A stretch of 7,573 nucleotides of DNA from an uncultured bacterium (GCA_905215095.1 CAJMOL010000068.1:1-7573); one strand, 5' to 3'; shown: positions 1 through 5,805, counted from the first letter of the stretch. Made by a program: numbers and translations. The notes: generated by a model from the letters alone, not told the origin.

Positions 1-678
1 CGCGGGGTCGGCGTTCACGTCGGCAGCGTTGACCACGCGCACGTCCGCCTCCTCCGCCGCGCGGATACCGGCAATACTCGGCATACGCAACTGGCCAATC
101 TCCTTGGCAGTCGTCATCGCGCACGGCATCTCAAGGTACACCGTCTCCTCGCCGGCATCGCAGCCGTGAACAAGCGCCAGTGAACCACAGGTCGTAAAGC
201 CCGCGCTCTGCACGCAGCTCACATCGGTCACGCAGGGAATATCAAAGGCACCGGCAAGCTCGGGACCAATCTGGGCCGTATCGCCATCCACCGCCATCTT
301 GCCGCAGATGAGCAGGTCGAAGTCCTCGTCGAGCGCCTCGATGCCGCACTTGAGGGCATAGGTGGTTGCCAGGGTATCGGCACCTGCAAAGGCGCGATCG
401 GTCAGCAGCAGCGCGTCGTCGGCGCCTCGAGCGATGCAGTCGCGCAGCAGCGACTCGGTCGCGGGGATGCCCATCGACACCACCGTCACGCGCACATCCA
501 TGCCAAAGCCGATAAAGTCGTCCTTCAGCGCCAGCGCGCATTCTAAAGCGCGCGCGTCAAAGGGATTAATGACCGCCTGCTTGCCATCGCGCACGATGGT
601 ATTGGTCTTGGGGTCCATCTTGACCTCGGTGCTTCCCGGCACGGCCTTGACGCACACCACCATATGGAAATCGCTCAT
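1..678 (-). CDS. etfB: Electron transfer flavoprotein subunit beta (EtfB), C-terminus beyond the window edge
   Basis: The first 226 residues of EtfB, which with EtfA forms the FAD-containing heterodimer that carries electrons between flavin dehydrogenases and other carriers in the cytoplasm. Seen: the N-terminal strand MVVCVKAVPGSTEVKMD (residues 6-22), the INPFDARALECAL segment (38-50), and the nucleotide-binding signature DGDTAQIGP (131-139) after DLLICGKMAV. The late RMPSIAGIRAA segment (198-208) matches the usual ETF-beta signature region. EtfB is normally about 250-265 residues, so only the tail is missing. The ATG at 678 is preferred because a GGGGG-type Shine-Dalgarno lies about 9 bases upstream, in the 3' end of the preceding gene; an ATG at 663 is the alternative. 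Only two bases separate it from the dehydrogenase stop, so the two are cotranscribed and probably translationally coupled. The CVKAVP.STEV opening resembles anaerobe-type Etfs, some of which bifurcate electrons, but that cannot be settled here without EtfA. Confidence 0.95.
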   Translation of the reverse strand, partial: MSDFHMVVCVKAVPGSTEVKMDPKTNTIVRDGKQAVINPFDARALECALALKDDFIGFGMDVRVTVVSMGIPATESLLRDCIARGADDALLLTDRAFAGADTLATTYALKCGIEALDEDFDLLICGKMAVDGDTAQIGPELAGAFDIPCVTDVSCVQSAGFTTCGSLALVHGCDAGEETVYLEMPCAMTTAKEIGQLRMPSIAGIRAAEEADVRVVNAADVNADPA

Positions 679-680
679 CT

Positions 681-2282
681 TCACGCGCCCCCTTTCTGGA
701 CGAGCTCATCCAAGAGCTTCTCCGAAAACAGGTTACCGCGACCCAGCTGCCCGGCAGGATCGAGCTGGAGCTTGAGCCGCGCCGACTCGACCATGGCCTC
801 GTGACCGTACATCGTCTCCAAGAAGCCCGCCTTGATCTTGCCGACACCGTGTTCGGCGGAGACGGCGCCGCCCATGACCGTGACCTCGGAAGCCCACCGG
901 GCAAAGAGTTCTCCGCCGCGGCGGTAATCCTGCGCATCGCGCGGCAGAATGTTCACATGCAGATGGTTGTTACCGATGTGCCCCCAGGCGGCAGATTCAA
1001 GCCCACTTTCGGCCAACGTGCGGCGATAAAGGGCGATGACATCGGCCAAGCGTGCATTGGGCACCGACATGTCCGAGCCCAGTTTGGTGATGGCGGGATC
1101 CGTGCGGCGGCGCTCGTCGATGAGCATGTTGACGCTCTCGGGCACCGCATGGCGGAAGAATCGCTGACACTCGCGATCGACCTCGGTGCGCGCAACCCAG
1201 GTCGCGTCGTCGCGGCCACCCGCAAGCTCCAGTACCCACCCCAAGTGATACAGCTCCTCAGTCGCCTGAACTTCGTCGTCGCAGTCGAGCTCCACGTAGA
1301 CGCAGACCTTGGCGTCTTTGTCGAGCGCCGGCAGCGAAGCGAACGCGGTCGACTGCTCACGCTGACGACGCAGGATATCCAGGGCGCCTGCATCGAAATA
1401 TTCGATGGCAGCCGCGTGGGACAGGACGGGACGCACAAAATCGGTGAAGGACACGGCCTTGTCTTCGCTGTCAAAGAAACAGCTCACGCCCCAAACGACC
1501 GCAGGCGCCGCCTGCAGGGCAATCTCGAGCTCGGTGATGACGCCGAGTGTGCCACACGCACCGATAAACAGATCGATGGCATCCATATCGTCAGCGACGA
1601 AATAGCCCGAAGCATTTTTGGTCTTGGGCATGGTGTAGTCGGGAAGGTCGAGCTCGAGCGTGCGGCCCTGCACCGTGACGAGCGAAAGGCGACGACCCTG
1701 TGCAAAAACCTCGCCGCGGTGAAGCTCGAGCAGGTCGCCATCGGCCAGCACGACATGAAGGCCCGTGACGTGAGGGCGCATGGGGCCGTAAGCGTAGCTA
1801 CGGGCGCCGGAAGCGTTGCATGCCGCCATGCCGCCCAGACAGGCAGATGCCTCGGTGGGATCGGTAGGAAAGAATTGCTCGGGGGCTTCCTGGAACTCCT
1901 CGTAGGCCTCAAGCGATGTCTGGTCCCAGCCGGCAGTCGGCAGCACTTTCTTGCCCAGTTGCTTGCGCAGCTCAGACAACACGACGCCGGGCGCCACACG
2001 CAAAAGAAAGCGGCCCTGCTCATCGCGGCGAATGCCTAGGTAGCGATTCATACGGGAAGTATTGAGGATATGCCCGCCGTGGGGCACGGCACCGGCGGCA
2101 AGGCCGGTTCGGGCGCCCTGAACCGTTACCGGGACACGCTCGGCATGGAGCTTTTTCAAAATGGCGCGGACCTCTTCCTCCGTTGTCGGAAACGAGATGC
2201 TCGAGGCCTCGCCCGATGTGCGAGACTCATCGCGGCCATACTCTTCGAACTCGTCGGTGAAGGGTTTGATGCTTGCAGACAC
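681..2282 (-). CDS. FAD-binding 2-hydroxyacid dehydrogenase (GlcD / D-lactate dehydrogenase family), Etf-linked
   Basis: A 533-residue flavoprotein of the GlcD/VAO type, expected to oxidise a 2-hydroxyacid such as D-lactate or glycolate to the 2-oxoacid and reduce the Etf encoded downstream. The N-terminal FAD_binding_4 domain covers about residues 28-260: VTVQGARTGLAAGAVP (52-67) is the pyrophosphate loop, followed by DPTEASACLGGMAACNASGA (141-160) and GACGTLGVITELEIAL (241-256). The FAD-oxidase C domain (about 262-520) carries GHIGNNHLHVNI (434-445) and GGAVSAEHGVGKIK (471-484). H435, H442, E477 and H478 align with the metal and substrate ligands known in this family. The end LDPAGQLGRGNLF is the usual LDP.G.LNPGK region with the last part altered. 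The start is GTG at 2282, supported by GGGGGAG five bases upstream. It is the first gene of an operon with etfB. Substrate identity is inference; family membership is firm. There is no signal peptide, so it is cytoplasmic. Confidence 0.93.
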   Translation of the reverse strand: MSASIKPFTDEFEEYGRDESRTSGEASSISFPTTEEEVRAILKKLHAERVPVTVQGARTGLAAGAVPHGGHILNTSRMNRYLGIRRDEQGRFLLRVAPGVVLSELRKQLGKKVLPTAGWDQTSLEAYEEFQEAPEQFFPTDPTEASACLGGMAACNASGARSYAYGPMRPHVTGLHVVLADGDLLELHRGEVFAQGRRLSLVTVQGRTLELDLPDYTMPKTKNASGYFVADDMDAIDLFIGACGTLGVITELEIALQAAPAVVWGVSCFFDSEDKAVSFTDFVRPVLSHAAAIEYFDAGALDILRRQREQSTAFASLPALDKDAKVCVYVELDCDDEVQATEELYHLGWVLELAGGRDDATWVARTEVDRECQRFFRHAVPESVNMLIDERRRTDPAITKLGSDMSVPNARLADVIALYRRTLAESGLESAAWGHIGNNHLHVNILPRDAQDYRRGGELFARWASEVTVMGGAVSAEHGVGKIKAGFLETMYGHEAMVESARLKLQLDPAGQLGRGNLFSEKLLDELVQKGGA

Positions 2283-2287
2283 GCGAA

Positions 2288-2294
2288 CTCCCCC
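2288..2294 (-). promoter_or_regulatory. Shine-Dalgarno deciding the GTG start of the FAD-linked dehydrogenase
   Basis: On the minus strand GGGGGAG lies five bases before the GTG at 2282. No ATG in the same frame is closer to a purine-rich site, and the residues after the GTG lead straight into the conserved FAD domain, so this fixes the start. Confidence 0.75.
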
Positions 2295-2466
2295 TTTAGC
2301 TAACTACAGTGTTTGCAGGGAGATGTTACCGCATCGTTTCGTCGACGTGTTCGAGACCGTCTCCATAATTGGCGATTTTTACGTTCGTGCAATTCGGCGA
2401 GCGGCTTGATTTCCTCGGCAGACGATGCTTTTGACACATATGGCCCCGCCGTCGCCGACCGCGTGA

Positions 2467-2495
2467 TTGTCGCTCGAAAAAAGTTGGAGTATTTT
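2467..2495 (+). promoter_or_regulatory. Candidate sigma-70-type promoter (upstream)
   Basis: TTGTCG at 2467-2472 and TATTTT at 2490-2495 are separated by exactly 17 bases and each match the consensus at four of six positions. The spacer contains an A6 tract. It would give a leader of roughly 125 bases before the ATG at 2629. This is prediction by eye only; the extended -10 at 2564 is a rival. Confidence 0.35.
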
Positions 2496-2563
2496 TTGCC
2501 GCCTTTTACCTGCGGAGACGCCAATCCGTCAAGCATTTGGTTAGAAATTGGTCAAGTAGCGGC

Positions 2564-2572
2564 TGATACGGT
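2564..2572 (+). promoter_or_regulatory. Candidate extended -10 promoter (proximal)
   Basis: TGATACGGT fits the TGn-TAYRRT pattern of an extended -10 element; a start site near 2579 would place the hairpin at 2584-2607 at the very 5' end of the message. No good -35 hexamer is visible. It resembles the TGCTACGAT and TGCTATGAT elements before the DUF554 and TerB_N genes in this window, which raises its credibility slightly. Confidence 0.3.
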
Positions 2573-2583
2573 CGGCGTCGACA

Positions 2584-2607
2584 GCCAAAACCGATAGAAG
2601 TTTTGGC
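2584..2607 (+). repeat. Perfect 8-bp inverted repeat in the leader of the 98-residue gene
   Basis: GCCAAAAC (2584-2591) and GTTTTGGC (2600-2607) are exact inverted copies around the 8-base loop CGATAGAA. The structure ends 10 bases before the GGGAGG ribosome binding site at 2618-2623. There is no T-run, so it is not an intrinsic terminator. It could be an mRNA 5' hairpin that protects the transcript or a DNA operator for a dimeric repressor; the sequence cannot distinguish these. Confidence 0.55.
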
Positions 2608-2628
2608 CCCAGAAGCAGGGAGGTTCCC

Positions 2629-2925
2629 ATGGCATATTACTGGCCCCAGTACGGCGTCGCCATCGAGGTCGACGACGATCCCTATCTCCTGCCTTTCGAC
2701 GAAGAGGCGTTCCCCGATACGGCGGTCTACCACGTCACCACCGATGTTATCTGCGACCCCGAGTCGTTCTCGGCGCTCGCCCACCACATCGCGCGTATCC
2801 ACAACATCGAGCTCCCTCACGACTTCGACGAGCTCATCTACTCGCGCCGCCTGATGCTTCACATGCTCTTTGGAGCGGACCCGTCCACGTTCGCACGCGT
2901 CTACACCACCAAGGACGCCGCATGA
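2629..2925 (+). CDS. Hypothetical 98-residue acidic protein, possible reduced endonuclease-like fold
   Basis: I do not recognise a named family with confidence. The frame is well supported: GGGAGG lies five bases before the ATG, and the stop overlaps the next start as ATGA. The protein is acidic, soluble and without signal peptide or membrane segment. Residues 4-19 (YWPQYGVAIEVDDDPY) recall the W.e....vEiDg..yH strand of DUF559/Vsr-like nucleases, and VYHVTTDVICDPESFSALAHHIA (split here as 33-40 VYHVTTDV and 43-54) recalls the later lRvt..dv..dpe.v strand and helix of that fold. The D-R-x-L helix and the second catalytic lysine are not visible, so it would be catalytically incomplete. That resemblance is my inference from pattern memory. 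Translational coupling to the membrane protein that follows suggests the two products are made in fixed proportion. Confidence 0.75.
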   Translation: MAYYWPQYGVAIEVDDDPYLLPFDEEAFPDTAVYHVTTDVICDPESFSALAHHIARIHNIELPHDFDELIYSRRLMLHMLFGADPSTFARVYTTKDAA

Positions 2926-3431
2926 GTGCAAAGAAGCCGCCCCGCCTTGCAGGACTGGGGCGTCGCAAGAAGCTCGTCGTTGTCTGCCTGGCTATCGTCT
3001 GCGCCCTCATCGCCGTAGGGCTATACGCCTGGCAGTCGCAGCCCGTGCCCGAAGCAGGCGCCTCAGTCACGACGGCAGAGGGTAAATCGCGCCAAGAAAT
3101 CCAGAATGAGCTCGACGCCATCGTCCGCGACAACATGATGACGATTTCGGTCGCGCCGGTCGCTCAGCTGCAGGAGGACGGCAAGCTGCGCGTCAACGTG
3201 CAAAACGTCCAAGACAACAAGTTTCCCCAGCGCTTCCGCGTGATTCAAAACGACGAGACCATCTATGAGTCCGGTGTGGTCGAAGCCGGCAAGACGGTTG
3301 AGACCTGCCCCGCCGGCGATATCCAAGAAGGCGAGGCATATATCGAGATTCAGGCACTCGATGCCAAGACCTACGACACTCACGGCAATCCGACGCGCGT
3401 CAAAGTGCGGGTGGCCCAGGCAGAAGGCTAG
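2922..3431 (+). CDS. Membrane-anchored beta-rich surface protein, 169 residues
   Basis: A short basic cytoplasmic segment (KKPPRLAGLGRRKK, residues 4-17) precedes one hydrophobic helix (about 18-37, LVVVCLAIVCALIAVGLYAW), then an extracytoplasmic region of about 130 residues. The basic side lies N-terminal, so N-in/C-out topology is expected, either as a membrane anchor or an uncleaved signal. The outer part has alternating beta-strand character: LRVNVQNVQDNKFPQRFRVI (89-108), then IYESGVVEAGK (114-124) and GEAYIEIQALDAKTYD (137-152). The YESG.v..GK turn followed by a G.(Y).....A strand recalls small Ig-like proteins found beside TasA/WxL-type surface genes; this is resemblance, not a proven assignment. 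The start overlaps the preceding stop as ATGA and has AAGGA six bases upstream. The single outer cysteine is C129. It probably supports assembly or anchoring of the secreted proteins encoded downstream. Confidence 0.85.
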   Translation: MSAKKPPRLAGLGRRKKLVVVCLAIVCALIAVGLYAWQSQPVPEAGASVTTAEGKSRQEIQNELDAIVRDNMMTISVAPVAQLQEDGKLRVNVQNVQDNKFPQRFRVIQNDETIYESGVVEAGKTVETCPAGDIQEGEAYIEIQALDAKTYDTHGNPTRVKVRVAQAEG

Positions 3432-3446
3432 CGGCCGACGCACTCG

Positions 3447-3467
3447 CAGGGGCAGCACCCTGTCCCC
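3447..3467 (+). repeat. Stem-forming segment with two alternative pairings
   Basis: CAGGG (3447-3451) pairs perfectly with CCCTG (3458-3462) over a six-base loop; alternatively GGGGCAG (3449-3455) pairs with CTGTCCCC (3460-3467) with one bulge. The pairings exclude each other. It sits 16 bases after the stop of the membrane-protein gene and has no T-run, so it is a weak terminator at most; processing or attenuation is possible. Confidence 0.35.
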
Positions 3468-3480
3468 ATTCGTCCAACCA

Positions 3481-3499
3481 TCACGGAAACAGTCCGTGA
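3481..3499 (+). repeat. Perfect 7-bp hairpin immediately upstream of the WxL-like gene's ribosome binding site
   Basis: TCACGGA (3481-3487) and TCCGTGA (3493-3499) flank the five-base loop AACAG. The hairpin ends about eight bases before the AAAGGA Shine-Dalgarno at 3507-3512. No U-tract follows, so it is not an intrinsic terminator. A plausible role is a 5' stabilising hairpin on a processed message that lets the abundant secreted protein outrun its upstream neighbours; this is inference. Confidence 0.5.
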
Positions 3500-3518
3500 C
3501 GAGCAGAAAGGATCGATT

Positions 3519-4121
3519 ATGAACACACCCATGAACCTGAGCGGAGCCAGGGCACTCGCCGTGGGCGCAGGGCTTGCGCTCGCACTTGCGATGGGCGCCG
3601 CGCCAACGGCGGCCATGGCAGATGTGCGCGTTGGAACCACCGATGTGACGGTGAAGGCCGACATTAGCAATGTTTCGTTTAAGGCGCCAACGGTCATCCC
3701 CTTTGCCGCCAACGCCGACGGAACGCTTGTAGGACCCTCCGACAAGACGATTACCATCGACAACCTCTCGGCATATGGCATCCACGTCACTAACATGAAG
3801 GTCACGGCCAAGAACGACTGGACAATCGTTGCAGACGCAAAGACGGGCTCGGCCCAGAACTCCATCGATTTTAAGGTTGGCCCCGATAAGGCAGAAAAGG
3901 ATGCCAGCTCGGCGACTCAGACTACAGGCCTCGATCTTTCCAAGGACGTAAGCTTCGACATGAAGTACCAGGGCATTGCTGATGGAACGGACAAAATCAA
4001 GCTCAATGTGAGCGGCCACGTCGCCCGCGTCACGCGTGACATCTACCACGCCACCGGCACGGGAGATCAAGTGGCAAGCATCACCTGGACGGTCGAGCCC
4101 GGTGCGCACGCCACGTCCTAA
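3519..4121 (+). CDS. Secreted WxL-like surface protein, 200 residues
   Basis: A secreted beta-sandwich protein. The signal peptide is clear: a short N-region, the hydrophobic stretch ALAVGAGLALALAMGAA (12-28) and a cleavage site after AAMA (residue 34), leaving a mature protein starting DVRVGTTDVTV. The mature part is beta-rich, with FAANADGTLVGPS (62-74), NLSAYGIHVTNMKV (82-95), DWTIVAD (100-106) and a terminal ITWTVEPG (188-195). The two tryptophan motifs WTI (101-103) and WTV (190-192) sit where WxL-domain proteins carry their mid-domain and C-terminal WxL motifs, so I read this as a diverged WxL-like domain that attaches non-covalently to the wall or to partner proteins. There is no membrane tail or sortase signal of its own, and the mature chain has no cysteine. 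The ATG at 3519 has AAAGGA six bases upstream. The final 20 bases overlap the next gene. Family assignment is by eye; a TasA-like filament subunit is the main alternative. Confidence 0.88.
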   Translation: MNTPMNLSGARALAVGAGLALALAMGAAPTAAMADVRVGTTDVTVKADISNVSFKAPTVIPFAANADGTLVGPSDKTITIDNLSAYGIHVTNMKVTAKNDWTIVADAKTGSAQNSIDFKVGPDKAEKDASSATQTTGLDLSKDVSFDMKYQGIADGTDKIKLNVSGHVARVTRDIYHATGTGDQVASITWTVEPGAHATS

Positions 4122-4362
4122 GGCGCTTGCACTGGCCGCCATCGTCGGCATCTTAGCGTCCGCACCTGCCATGGCCTTTGCTCAACAAGAGCAAGCGCAG
4201 GCGGCCACAGAAGTGACCGTCGACCTTTCGGGCCTTAATCGCGGCAGCCGTCACGAGCCGCTCGCTCAGACGAGCGACACCCGGCAACTCATTGCGGTGG
4301 GCGCCGCCACGGTGGGAGCAGGACTGACGTGCCTTGGCCTGCACATCAAACGCAACCAATAG
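4102..4362 (+). CDS. Small secreted protein with degenerate sortase-type sorting signal (LAQTSD), 86 residues
   Basis: The frame opens inside the 3' end of the WxL-like gene. I chose the GTG at 4102 because the residues from there form a complete signal peptide: basic MRTPRPK, a hydrophobic core ALALAAIVGILASAP (8-22) and a cleavage site after AMAFA (residue 27). An in-frame ATG at 4036 would add 22 residues that are only the shadow of the upstream gene. Mature residues 28-50 carry a short EVTVDLSGL strand. The C-terminus is laid out like a wall-sorting signal: LAQTSD (54-59), a hydrophobic segment LIAVGAATVGAGLTCLGL (63-80) and the basic tail HIKRNQ. The usual LPxTG/LAxTG glycine is serine here, so it may be a weak sortase substrate or simply a membrane-retained peptide. 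Small LPxTG-type proteins are normal members of WxL loci. The Shine-Dalgarno is poor (GGACGG at 4087-4092), so translation probably relies on coupling to the overlapping gene. Confidence 0.8.
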   Translation: MRTPRPKALALAAIVGILASAPAMAFAQQEQAQAATEVTVDLSGLNRGSRHEPLAQTSDTRQLIAVGAATVGAGLTCLGLHIKRNQ

Positions 4363-4401
4363 CCAAGCACGACCGGAGTACGCGGAATAGATAGGAGAAC
4401 C

Positions 4402-5805
4402 ATGGCACCCAAAAACCTTTTGCCCGTTGCCGCGCTCTGCAGCGCACTGGCGAGCGGTATGCCTCTCGCCGCTTGGGCGACGCCCGCCACGGCAAACTCC
4501 TTACCGCAAGCTCTGAACCCCGTGGCGGATTCGTCGGGTATCGTCGCCTGCCAACGTTTTTCGCTCGCACACGCCACGGTCCGAACCTCGGGATGCCTTC
4601 ACCGCAATACGGTCGACGCGATAGTCGTGGATATCAAGCGACCGAACAAGGAGAACGGCCCCCAGACAGGTTATGCCATCTGCACATGGAAATCGGCTGC
4701 AGTCGACGCCGATGGCGACCCATGCGACCTAGAGCTGCGCATCGATATTGACTCGGTCGATGACTCGGCGAACGGGGCGAAGGTCGCCTTCGACAGCGCG
4801 GCCTATGGAGAAGAAGGAGGAGGTGTATGCCTGGGCTGCGTTCCCTCGAATGTCGATGGCACGCAGCCCATCATCTCCTTTACGGCGTCGCTGCGACTGA
4901 CCAAGGCGGACACCGAAGCCATCGCAACGGGAGATGTGCCTTTGCTGTTCTACGCTGGCGACGCGGACGACCAAGAGGCTCAAAGCAATGGACAGAAGGG
5001 TTCGCTTAACCTCACGCGCGGATCAGAACCCGCCCCCATCAATATCGATACCCAGGAGCCGGGCGTGCAGCGCATTCTCGCCGATCCGGCGCTGCTCCAA
5101 ATGACATGGCACGGAGTGGGGTCCGTCGGGATTGCTGCTCCCATATCGAGCGATAATGACAAATCCCCCAAAGACGAGATCGCAGACGCACCGGCGCATG
5201 TTGACGATGCAGACGACGCGCCATCAGAAGACAACGCTACGGCTCCTCTCAAGAAGCCAGGCGGCACCGCCACCGAACTAGGCAATCCCCAACCGAAAGA
5301 CGGCCTGGACTTTGCCGCTCCCCCAGATGTCGACGAAGGCAACTGTTGCATGATGGTCGCGCTCGACCACACGGAAACCGTCGATGCCGCAAGCATTGAG
5401 CCAGTCGCTGCCAATGCGCCCCGCCGCAAAAATATCCTCATCGCATTCCCCAATACCGTCGAGCTCGTCTTTTTGCCTTCGGGTGAAGTCGTCGCGCCTA
5501 CGGCACTTACAGCAGTGGGAGCAAGGAGCGCATCGAACGATATCCAAGCTATCTCGGCACTTGATGCCACAACGACCGCCAAGCTACACCTTTATTCCGT
5601 TGCAGCAGACGGAACGCGAACCGAAGAATTCGACGGAACCAAGCTTTTGGTTCCGCGTCGCATCGGTATCCAAGAAGACTTCCCCTATCAAATGGAACTT
5701 GAAGGGTTCGATCGTGCACGAGATGCCGACATCATTGCCGCAGCCATCGCATCCCCGCAGCACCTTATGACGCTGCGCTTCGACTTTAGCCCCGTCCTGT
5801 CCTAG
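4402..5805 (+). CDS. Large secreted two-domain surface protein with eight cysteines, 467 residues
   Basis: I do not recognise a named family. A signal peptide is evident: LLPVAALCSALASGMPLAAWA (split: hydrophobic core 6-20, PLAAWA 21-26) with cleavage after A26 or A31. The N-terminal mature region (about 45-248) contains six of the eight mature cysteines (C50, C65, C94, C108, C143, C146, including a CLGC pair) and strands such as YAICTW and LELRIDID. An acidic, Pro/Ala-rich linker covers about 249-313. The C-terminal region (about 314-467) starts with the adjacent pair C315-C316 and has LVFLPSGEVVAPTALTAV (355-372) and a terminal LRFDFSPVL (458-466), which echo the ADGTLVGPS and ITWTVEPG segments of the 200-residue protein at 3519; I infer a distant shared fold. 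There is no membrane tail or sorting signal, so it must be held by partners or released. AGGAG lies about four bases before the ATG, and the gene follows the small sorting-signal gene by 39 bases, in the same operon. Confidence 0.85.
   Translation: MAPKNLLPVAALCSALASGMPLAAWATPATANSLPQALNPVADSSGIVACQRFSLAHATVRTSGCLHRNTVDAIVVDIKRPNKENGPQTGYAICTWKSAAVDADGDPCDLELRIDIDSVDDSANGAKVAFDSAAYGEEGGGVCLGCVPSNVDGTQPIISFTASLRLTKADTEAIATGDVPLLFYAGDADDQEAQSNGQKGSLNLTRGSEPAPINIDTQEPGVQRILADPALLQMTWHGVGSVGIAAPISSDNDKSPKDEIADAPAHVDDADDAPSEDNATAPLKKPGGTATELGNPQPKDGLDFAAPPDVDEGNCCMMVALDHTETVDAASIEPVAANAPRRKNILIAFPNTVELVFLPSGEVVAPTALTAVGARSASNDIQAISALDATTTAKLHLYSVAADGTRTEEFDGTKLLVPRRIGIQEDFPYQMELEGFDRARDADIIAAAIASPQHLMTLRFDFSPVLS

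Larger units (their letters stand above)
2283..2628. other. Divergent intergenic region between the Etf-dehydrogenase operon and the rightward surface-protein genes
   Basis: About 346 bases without a convincing gene. Short open frames here lack ribosome binding sites and recognisable products. The middle (about 2467-2560) is clearly more A/T-rich than the flanks, with an A6 run at 2477-2482 and a T6 run at 2492-2497 in inverted arrangement and two TTGGT copies (2537-2541 and 2548-2552) one helical turn apart. A leftward promoter must lie here; the best match I find on the minus strand is TTGCAC (2392-2387), 16 bases, then AATTAT (2370-2365), which is weak. I see no tRNA, no clear riboswitch and no intrinsic terminator. 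Confidence 0.6.

Noticed and set aside
801..2039. 412-codon open frame on the plus strand
   Set aside because: It lies fully antisense to the FAD-linked dehydrogenase, whose motifs are unmistakable; the translation has no recognisable domain. Long antisense frames are expected in GC-rich codons.
2313..2597. 94-codon plus-strand frame in the divergent spacer
   Set aside because: No convincing ribosome site, it crosses the A/T-rich block and candidate promoters, and the product has no recognisable features.
2506..2931. 141-codon minus-strand frame over the 98-residue gene
   Set aside because: The plus-strand frame has a strong ribosome site and an ATGA overlap with the next gene; the minus-strand frame has neither a ribosome site nor a recognisable product.
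4036..4101. ATG start at 4036 for the small sorting-signal protein
   Set aside because: The extra 22 residues would place a hydrophilic stretch before the signal peptide and arise from the overlapping gene's codons; the GTG at 4102 gives a normal signal peptide.
3063..4172. 369-codon open frame on the minus strand
   Set aside because: It is antisense to the membrane-anchored and WxL-like genes, which have signal peptides, ribosome sites and coupled spacing; the antisense product is Cys/His/Arg-rich with no domain.
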